From: Nonomuraea longispora
GTDB taxonomy: Bacteria; Actinomycetota; Actinomycetes; Streptosporangiales; Streptosporangiaceae
Direction of reading: 5' to 3'
DNA: 53,887 bases
NCBI RefSeq assembly: GCF_004348345.1
Contig: NZ_SMJZ01000028.1
Coordinates: 1 to 53,887 of the forward strand
The notes beneath the pieces were generated by a model, which did no database searches, was not told the origin of the DNA, and was given only the letters and a program-made list of their open reading frames with translations. The translations under genes and the position numbers were made by a program. The first letter of the stretch is position 1, and each line of letters begins with the position of its first letter. Below are positions 48,820 to 53,887 of this stretch, in pieces.

Positions 48820-50199
48820 TCACACCAGGGCGGCGACCGCGCGCAGGGTGACGCCCGTGCCGACGAGCAGGACGAGCGTGGCGGTCATGGTGGCGCTGTA
48901 CGGGCGCAGGCGCTGCAGCCGCCCCAGCAGGGCGAGGTCACCCAGCTTGCGCAGGGCGAGCGCGGCGGTCAGCAGCGTCAGCGCCATGCCGAGCCCGTAG
49001 CAGACGACGGTCATGACACCGAACACGGTACGTCCCAGCGCCACCGCGCCGAGCAGGACCACCAGGGCGGACGGGCTCGGCACCAGCCCGCCGGCCACGG
49101 CCAGCGCCACCACCCCACCGGACCGCCGCCCGTGCCCGTGCCCGTGTCCGTGTCCGTGGCCGTGCCCATGTCCGTGTCCGTGCCCGTGGTCGTGGCCGTG
49201 GCCGGGGGTGGAGTCGCGGCGGCGGGCGGAGCGGAGCAGGCCGACGCCGATCAGGGCGATGATGAGCCCACTGGCCACCCCGAGCCAGCTCAGCACCGCC
49301 TCCCCCGTGAACGACGCGGTGAGCGTGACCAGCACCCCCAGGACCAGCACCCCCGCCGTATGGGTGGCGGTGACCGTGGCCGCGACCGCGACCGTGTCCC
49401 GCAAACGTCTGTCCCGCCCGGCGAGGTAGGCGGCCATGACGGTCTTGCCGTGGCCGGGCATCGCCGCGTGCACGGCTCCGAGCAGCAGCGACAGGAACAG
49501 GGCCAGCATGCCGAGCGGCACGGTCAGCCGGTCGGCGCCGACCAGCGTGTTCAGCCGGTCGGCCAGCAGAGCGGTGTAGCGGGTGACGATGTCCACGCCC
49601 GGCACGGTCACGGACGTCCCGGCGTCTCCGGTGCCCGGCTCGACCGTGACGCGCGCCTGGCGTACGTCGAGCGGGGATCTGAGCAGGTCAGCGGGGTAGT
49701 CGCGCAACTCGCCCGACACGCTGTGCGCGGGCACGCTTGAGGCGCTGAGCCGCACGCCGTCCCCCCGGGCCGTGATCTCGCGCCAGCCCACGGTGCCGGC
49801 GCGGTGGGCGTTGGCGAAGGTGAGGGTGAGCGGCCGGTCCACCCGCAAAGGCGCGCTCAGGCGGCACGTCAGCCTGCTGGTACGCAGCCCCGCGGCCCCC
49901 GCCTGGTAGGCGAAGGACGTCTCGGTGACCCGCCAGGCCAGCGGCCGTCCCTCCACCGTGCCTTCGACGGTGTCGCGCAGCCGCGCGCAGGCACGACGGG
50001 CGTGGGCGTCCACGGAGCCCCGCACCGTCTCTTGCAGGGTCGGGATCTCGGCGCTGTCCACGATCGCGACGTGCTCGATCCGGTCGCGGTGGATCGTCAG
50101 CCCGTCATAGTGGTTGACGCTGAAGTTGCCCAGCGGATGCGCGGCCAGCGCCGCGGAGACCAGAGGGGAGACCAGAGGGGAGACCAGTGGAGTGATCAT
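48820..50199 (-). CDS. NicO/RcnA-type nickel/cobalt transporter with exported N-terminal domain
   Basis: 459 residues. After a short signal-like start with triple VSPL repeats, residues about 18-240 form a beta-rich exported domain (AHPLGNFSVNHYDGLTIHRD, HRAGTVGWREITARGDGVRL). The C-terminal half has about six membrane helices with the NicO signature HAAMPGHGKTVMAAYLAG, TATHTAGVLVLGVLV and PSPSALVVLLGAVALG. Between helices lies a loop with about a dozen His-Gly dipeptides, a metal-binding stretch. Family members export or take up Ni2+ or Co2+. Its ATG overlaps the TPR gene stop (50196-50199). Nickel handling could also matter to the urease-like enzyme in this window, but that link is speculative. 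Confidence 0.88.
   Translation of the reverse strand: MITPLVSPLVSPLVSAALAAHPLGNFSVNHYDGLTIHRDRIEHVAIVDSAEIPTLQETVRGSVDAHARRACARLRDTVEGTVEGRPLAWRVTETSFAYQAGAAGLRTSRLTCRLSAPLRVDRPLTLTFANAHRAGTVGWREITARGDGVRLSASSVPAHSVSGELRDYPADLLRSPLDVRQARVTVEPGTGDAGTSVTVPGVDIVTRYTALLADRLNTLVGADRLTVPLGMLALFLSLLLGAVHAAMPGHGKTVMAAYLAGRDRRLRDTVAVAATVTATHTAGVLVLGVLVTLTASFTGEAVLSWLGVASGLIIALIGVGLLRSARRRDSTPGHGHDHGHGHGHGHGHGHGHGHGHGRRSGGVVALAVAGGLVPSPSALVVLLGAVALGRTVFGVMTVVCYGLGMALTLLTAALALRKLGDLALLGRLQRLRPYSATMTATLVLLVGTGVTLRAVAALV
49130..49203. repeat. 6-bp repeat array encoding the His-Gly metal loop
   Basis: About twelve imperfect copies of a 6-base unit of the form CCGTGN/CCRTGN, on the forward strand, encode (His-Gly)n on the reverse strand in the NicO-type transporter. 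One unit reads CCATGT and one encodes Asp-His. Copy number is prone to change in frame. Confidence 0.85.
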
Positions 50200-51497
50200 G
50201 CCGTCGCCGCCAGCAGTTCGCGCGCCCGCGCCGCCCCGGCCGGGGAGAAGTGCGGGTTGAGGGACAGGGCTCTGGTCAGGTGGGCGCGGGCGGAGGCGGT
50301 GTGCCCGAGCGCCTGCTCGATCTCGCCGCGGTGGTAGGCGAACAGCGCGTGGTGCCCGCCGAGCCTTTCCGCCCGTGCGGCGTACGTGGCGGCCTCGGCG
50401 TGGCGGCCCGCCCGGTGCAGTGCCCAGCCCAGGGCGTCGGCGACCTCGATGCTCTGGCGCCGTTTCCACTCCGCCCGCAGGTGCCGGACCGCGGTGTCCG
50501 GATCGCCGTGATCCGCTTCGTACGTGCCCATGGCCAGGTGGTCGGCGTTCCCGGCGGCGGCGAGGAGCTTGTGCTGGGCGGTGAACACGGCGTACTGACG
50601 CCTGGCGCCGGCCCGGTCGCCGAGGTGTTCGAGCAGTTCGCCGTACTCGACGACGAACGACGGGGCCCTCGCGACGAGGGAGGCGTAGCCGCGCCGCGCC
50701 TGGTGGACGTGGCCGAGCGCGGCCTGCGCGCGGGCCCTGCCCGCCTGCGAGGGCACGTGCCCGGGATCGGCGGCCAGCGCCTCGGCGTAGGCGGTGAGCG
50801 CGGCGCGCGGGTCGCCGGTGTGCCAGGCCAGGTCGCCGAGTTGCCCTTGGCAGAAGGCGTACTCGGCGGGGTCGCCGGCGATCTCGCACGCGCGGTGCAG
50901 CAGCTCGCGCGCGGGCCCCGGCCGCCCGTGCACCCGCTCCAGGCGTGCGGCCCGGGTGAAGGAGGCGAAGTCGGGGCGGCCGTCGAGCATGTGCCGCAGC
51001 GTGCTCTCGGCCTGCTGGTACTGGCCGAGTTCGAGGTGGGCGTCGATGAGCACGCCGTACAGCGGCCAGCGGTAGGGGGCGGCCTCACGGGCTCGTTCGG
51101 CCCACCGGACCGCGCCGGCGAAGTCGTGCCCGGCGTTGGCCAGCGCGCCCATGCCGATCACGGCGTCGATGTACGGCTCACCGTCGCCCGTGGGCAGGCG
51201 CATCGAACGTTCGAACGCGCCCCGAGCCTTGGCGTGGTAGGCGCCGTCGGCGGTGCGGCGGGCCTGTTCCAGATACAGGAAGCCGAGGCCCGCCCAGGCC
51301 GCCGCGTCGTCCGGGTGACCGCGCAGGCGGTTCTGGGCGTCCTCTATCGACCCGGCCAGGTCGTACGGCGACCGCCCCGCCTGTTGGGGAGGCGGTTCGT
51401 CCCGGCGCAGCGCGCCGCCGGGGGCGTACAGGGCCAGCAGCACGCACCCCAGCAGCAGGCATACCAGCAGGGGCAACGATCGCCGTATACTGCTCAT
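50196..51497 (-). CDS. Membrane-anchored tetratricopeptide-repeat protein
   Basis: 433 residues. The N-terminus SIRRSLPLLVCLLLGCVLLALYAPGG is a signal anchor (a Cys within it could be a lipid site but the lipobox is poor). From about 60 onward are TPR-like repeats: DAAAWAGLGFLYLEQARRTA, YGVLIDAHLELGQYQQAEST, DLAWHTGDPRAALTAYAEALAADPGHVP, and HRGEIEQALGHTASARAHLTRALSLNPHFSP. It probably serves as an extracytoplasmic scaffold for its operon partners, the DUF4331 protein and the NicO-type transporter. ATG 51497 lies 25 bases after the DUF4331 stop. Confidence 0.88.
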   Translation of the reverse strand: MSSIRRSLPLLVCLLLGCVLLALYAPGGALRRDEPPPQQAGRSPYDLAGSIEDAQNRLRGHPDDAAAWAGLGFLYLEQARRTADGAYHAKARGAFERSMRLPTGDGEPYIDAVIGMGALANAGHDFAGAVRWAERAREAAPYRWPLYGVLIDAHLELGQYQQAESTLRHMLDGRPDFASFTRAARLERVHGRPGPARELLHRACEIAGDPAEYAFCQGQLGDLAWHTGDPRAALTAYAEALAADPGHVPSQAGRARAQAALGHVHQARRGYASLVARAPSFVVEYGELLEHLGDRAGARRQYAVFTAQHKLLAAAGNADHLAMGTYEADHGDPDTAVRHLRAEWKRRQSIEVADALGWALHRAGRHAEAATYAARAERLGGHHALFAYHRGEIEQALGHTASARAHLTRALSLNPHFSPAGAARARELLAATA

Positions 51498-51522
51498 CTG
51501 ATCGGGTGTCCTCGGTGTGGGC

Positions 51523-52899
51523 TCAGCCGGCGGTGACGGGCAGGGCCAGGTAGGGGAAGCTGCCGGAGATGGGTTTGTACAGGAACGCCGGGTTGTCCTC
51601 GGCGATGAGACCCGGAGCTCCGGGACCCGCGGGCTCGCCCAGGAGCATGCGCAGGTTGACGGTCACGACGTCGTCGACGAGGCGGCGGCCGTTGGGGTAG
51701 CCCTGCTCGTCGCCCTTGAGCAGACCGTACTTGTCCGGCTCGGCGGCGACGGGCGTGCTCATGTTGAGGCGCAGCTCCTCCGCCTTGACGATGCGCGAGA
51801 CGTCCCGGTTCAGCAGGTGGGAGTTGAGGTCGCGGTCGATCGGCCCGTCGCCCCGTGTGGTCAGGCCGGTGAGGTAGATCTCCTCCAGGTCCTTGCGCGG
51901 GGCCGGCGGCGCCGCGACTTTGGCCTGTTTCGCGACGACCTTGGCCTGGTCGGGGTCGAGCGTGGACGGCACGACCAGCCCGCCGCTCTCGTCGCCGTCG
52001 GGCCGCAGCGTGTTGAAGCGGTCGCGCTGCTTCAGCGGAATGATGACCTCGTTGAAGTTGGGGTTGCCCAGCCGCGAGACCTGCTTGAAGCCGGCCTGCC
52101 CCGAGCCGAGCACGCCGCTGGACCTGCGGGAGGCGGTGGTCCAGACGCCGATGACGGGGTTGGCCGCGGGGTCGCCGCCGAGCGCCAGCTCCGACTTGGG
52201 GATCTGCAGGGCCAGCGAGCTGACGTTGAGCGGCACGCCGGTCTTGACCGGGAAGAACGGCAGCCCGAACCTGAGCAGGTTGACCGCGTGGTTGTCGGAG
52301 TAGAACGGGTCGGCGGCCGTGCCGGTGAAGACCTTGCCCCCTCCCGGCAGGTCACGCACGGCCTTGCGGCGCAGCTCCGGATAGTCGGGCGTGGCCAGGG
52401 CGCCCATGTCGGTGGGAGCGACATAACCGTCCCGGACGAGCGTCTCCCACTTGCCGTCGCGCAGCCTGGTCAGCGTGTAGCTCTGCTCGACCAGGGCGTC
52501 GGCCGGCCCGGCCTGGTGCTTGCGGACCAAGGAGGGCACCGGCAGCCCCTTGGTGGTGAACGTCCACCGGTAGGTGACGGCGGCCCGGCCGGTGCCGGTG
52601 TTGTCGATGTGCACCTCGTAGCGGGCGCCGGTGTCGAACTGGTAGGGCTTGTTGGGCACCTGGAAGGGGATGTAGTTGGCCACGATCGTGACCGTGTCCT
52701 GCCGTTCGGGGCTGGTGAAGGCGTACAGGTCGGTCGCGTCGACCTGCTTGTCCCGGGTGGTCGCGGGGGCGTCCCAGTGGCTGGTCGCCGTGCCCTGCCG
52801 CATCGAGGGGCCGAGCAGCACCGTGGTCGTCAGCATGGCTATGGCGGCGCCGCCGGCGGCGGCCCACGTCCACCGGCTTCTCGCGCTGGTCACTCGCAT
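51523..52899 (-). CDS. DUF4331-family exported protein
   Basis: 458 residues. A signal peptide (WTWAAAGGAAIAMLTTTVLLG) precedes the DUF4331 core: SHWDAPATTRDKQVDATDLYAFTSPERQDTVTIVANYIPFQ (in pieces), RYEVHIDNTGTG, SRLGNPNFNEVIIPLKQRDRFN, and a C-terminal YPNGRRLVDDVVTVNLRML then FPYLALP. The family is widespread and of unknown function; SHxDAP at the mature N-terminus is its hallmark. ATG 52899 is used because longer frames have no signal peptide. It is co-oriented with the TPR and NicO-type genes, an arrangement I believe recurs in Streptomyces and relatives. Confidence 0.9.
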   Translation of the reverse strand: MRVTSARSRWTWAAAGGAAIAMLTTTVLLGPSMRQGTATSHWDAPATTRDKQVDATDLYAFTSPERQDTVTIVANYIPFQVPNKPYQFDTGARYEVHIDNTGTGRAAVTYRWTFTTKGLPVPSLVRKHQAGPADALVEQSYTLTRLRDGKWETLVRDGYVAPTDMGALATPDYPELRRKAVRDLPGGGKVFTGTAADPFYSDNHAVNLLRFGLPFFPVKTGVPLNVSSLALQIPKSELALGGDPAANPVIGVWTTASRRSSGVLGSGQAGFKQVSRLGNPNFNEVIIPLKQRDRFNTLRPDGDESGGLVVPSTLDPDQAKVVAKQAKVAAPPAPRKDLEEIYLTGLTTRGDGPIDRDLNSHLLNRDVSRIVKAEELRLNMSTPVAAEPDKYGLLKGDEQGYPNGRRLVDDVVTVNLRMLLGEPAGPGAPGLIAEDNPAFLYKPISGSFPYLALPVTAG

Positions 52900-52920
52900 C
52901 TGTCTCTCGTTTCGCTGGTA

Positions 52921-52948
52921 CCCGGCCGTGCCCGCGGGCACGGCCGGG
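52921..52948 (-). terminator. Perfect 12-bp hairpin between the small exported protein and DUF4331 genes
   Basis: CCCGGCCGTGCC (52921-52932) and GGCACGGCCGGG (52937-52948) pair perfectly around CGCG. It lies between two leftward genes, 27 bases after one stop and 22 before the next start. It could terminate the upstream transcript, partly insulate it, or stabilise the mRNA ends. There is no T-tract. Confidence 0.6.
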
Positions 52949-52974
52949 CGGATCTCAGGTCAGGGGACGTCGCC

Positions 52975-53631
52975 CTACGGCACGTACTGGACGACCGCGT
53001 CGAGGTTGGCCAGGTAGGCGCCCTCGTTCAGCGGGATGCCGGTGAGCTGCCTGACGGTCCGGCTGAGGTAGGGGCTGACGTAGAACGGCCAGTGCTTGGG
53101 CCCGATGCCGCCTTCGAGCGGCCGCGGCGTCGGGACGTACGGGGCGAACTCGGACAGCCGGTAGGTGGCCACCAGTTGCTCGCCCTGGGGCTCGCCGTCG
53201 ATCTCGACCTGAGCGTGCGCGCCGTCGGGGCGCAGGTAGATGTCGTGGATGGCGGCCCTGTGCCCGCTCCTGACGTCGTTGATGGCGAACCCGCCGGGGT
53301 AGTAGACGCCGTTGCACGGGTCGATGTGGTCCTGCTTCCACCCGATGGGCATGTAGATGCCCCTGTTACCGGGCTTGGCCTGCATGGGGGCGAGACCCTC
53401 CACCCGGATGCCGCGCTCGTCGAGGAGCCTGACGATGTCCTGGCCGAAATCGAAGTTCGCGTGCCCCTTCGGACCGAAGTAGGGGAACTTGAAACACGTG
53501 GCGCTCGGCGGCTGAATGGACGGACTGCCGGGCGCGCCGGGGAATGGAGCGGCCCCCGCGGGGGTGGCCGTCGCCGCGATTATCGCGGCGCCGATCACTA
53601 GTGTTCGAGTAATGCGGGAAAGAACGCGCAT
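52975..53631 (-). CDS. Small exported protein of unknown function
   Basis: 218 residues. A clear signal peptide (MRVLSRITRTLVIGAAIIAATATPAGAA) is followed by PFPGAPGSPSIQPPSATCFKFPYFGPKGHANFDFGQDIVRLLDER and later HIDPCNGVYYPGGFAINDVRSGHRAAIHDIYLRPDGAHAQVEIDGEPQG (in segments). Two cysteines (SATCFKF and DPCNGVY) could form a disulfide. I do not recognise the family. It is the first gene of the leftward DUF4331/TPR/NicO group, separated from it by a hairpin. ATG 53631 is set by the signal peptide. Confidence 0.75.
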   Translation of the reverse strand: MRVLSRITRTLVIGAAIIAATATPAGAAPFPGAPGSPSIQPPSATCFKFPYFGPKGHANFDFGQDIVRLLDERGIRVEGLAPMQAKPGNRGIYMPIGWKQDHIDPCNGVYYPGGFAINDVRSGHRAAIHDIYLRPDGAHAQVEIDGEPQGEQLVATYRLSEFAPYVPTPRPLEGGIGPKHWPFYVSPYLSRTVRQLTGIPLNEGAYLANLDAVVQYVP

Positions 53632-53692
53632 GGCTGTCGGCCTTTCGTTGTCGCGAGACGATTGAACGCCTCTGACCTGCGATGACTCGCCC

Positions 53693-53721
53693 AACGTAGT
53701 GAAGATATCACTCTTTGTAAA
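53693..53721 (-). promoter_or_regulatory. Putative promoter with overlapping palindrome for the leftward exported-protein operon
   Basis: On the reverse strand TTTACA (53721-53716) and TACGTT (53698-53693) are 17 bases apart, a good -35/-10 pair, about 60 bases before ATG 53631. The spacer is spanned by AGTGA-N5-TCACT (53698-53712), an inverted repeat that could hold a repressor. The area is AT-rich compared with its neighbours. Confidence 0.5.
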
Positions 53722-53807
53722 GGGAGTATAAAGCAGTCGTCGAAAGGCTCGCACCGGTAAAACGGGTGCACAAAACAACGCTTGGCGTGAGCGGTCGTGC
53801 GGGGTGT

Positions 53808-53842
53808 AAAAAGGAGAAGGCGCCCGGTGGTGAGGGCGCCTT
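53808..53842 (-). terminator. Intrinsic terminator of a leftward gene entering from the right
   Basis: AAGGCGCC (53817-53824) and GGCGCCTT (53835-53842) form a perfect 8-bp stem with a 10-base loop. On the reverse strand it is followed by CTCCTTTTTAC, a U-tract. It lies directly after the stop codon of the partial gene at the window edge. Confidence 0.75.
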
Positions 53843-53851
53843 GTGGTGGGC

Positions 53852-53887
53852 TCAGTTTCCGATGGCCGGGAAGGGCGGGGCGGTGGG
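53852..53887 (-). CDS. C-terminal end of a leftward gene cut by the window edge
   Basis: The reverse strand from the window edge reads PTAPPFPAIGN then TGA (53852-53854), ten bases before an intrinsic terminator in the same direction. Only eleven codons are visible, so no function can be given. The orientation matches the neighbouring leftward operon. Confidence 0.4.
   Translation of the reverse strand, partial: PTAPPFPAIGN

Noticed and set aside
49130..49203. Short repeated units looked like a possible CRISPR or satellite
   Set aside because: Six-base period without spacers and fully within a coding frame for His-Gly; not a CRISPR array.
1..53887. Search by eye for tRNA, rRNA, transposase genes, integrase/att sites and phage genes
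   Set aside because: None seen; remnants at 16.3, 27.5, 38.7 and 48.5 kb are gene fragments without insertion-sequence ends.

Overview
The window looks like chromosomal DNA of a high-GC actinomycete, most likely a Streptosporangiaceae-type organism (Nonomuraea-like; this is inference from gene style, not a search). Coding sequence is very GC-rich. Many genes overlap by the 4-base ATGA or GTGA stop/start. The gene content is typical of the group: lsr2, an AfsR/SARP regulator with NB-ARC and TPR regions, PucR, FCD-GntR, WYL and TetR regulators, Tat-type and lipoprotein exported proteins, and several ABC importers. I found no rRNA, tRNA, CRISPR array or intact mobile element.

Layout. 1-1.6 kb: an MgtE_N-like helical-repeat protein whose frame is open to the left edge, convergent with a SAM-methyltransferase-like protein. 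1.7-4.1 kb: two overlapping TetR genes divergent from a zinc alcohol dehydrogenase, with two near-palindromic operators between them. 4.1-16.2 kb: a probable D-amino-acid/acyl-peptide locus. A dipeptide-type ABC transporter (two ATPases, two permeases) follows an exported penicillin-binding-type serine hydrolase. Divergent from these are an N-acyl-D-amino-acid deacylase-like amidohydrolase, a protein made of two tandem class A beta-lactamase-fold domains, the transporter's probable binding lipoprotein, and a convergent PucR regulator. 16.3-22.5 kb: a remnant of a membrane protein, then a GntR operon with a complete polyamine-type ABC importer, an RraA-like protein and a nitrilase-superfamily amidase. 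22.6-29.1 kb: sulfotransferase, lsr2, a DUF3817 protein, a WYL regulator, a pentapeptide/DinB protein, an alpha/beta hydrolase, a gene remnant, an internally deleted TetR, and a threonine/serine dehydratase.

29.1-38.8 kb: an orphan SARP/AfsR regulator, a PPOX flavoprotein, then a PucR-type regulator divergent from an operon of an MHS-family transporter, an arginine-deiminase/DDAH-like guanidino hydrolase, a fused urease gamma-beta subunit and a divergent urease alpha subunit. No urease accessory genes are present. All nickel-ligand residues are kept, but the active-site flap is altered. I consider this the best candidate for an undescribed catabolic system: a guanidino compound may be converted to a ureido compound or urea and then opened by the urease-like enzyme.

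38.8-48.7 kb: a galactoside module. A GH42 beta-galactosidase and a carbohydrate ABC importer are divergent from a DgoR-like GntR, followed by PhoD, an exported EEP/Ig-like/discoidin protein, an SDR, and the frameshifted 3' end of a galactonate dehydratase gene. 48.8-53.9 kb: a leftward cluster of a small exported protein, a DUF4331 protein, a TPR protein and a NicO-type Ni/Co exporter with a His-Gly loop. At the right edge are a leftward terminator and the last codons of another gene.
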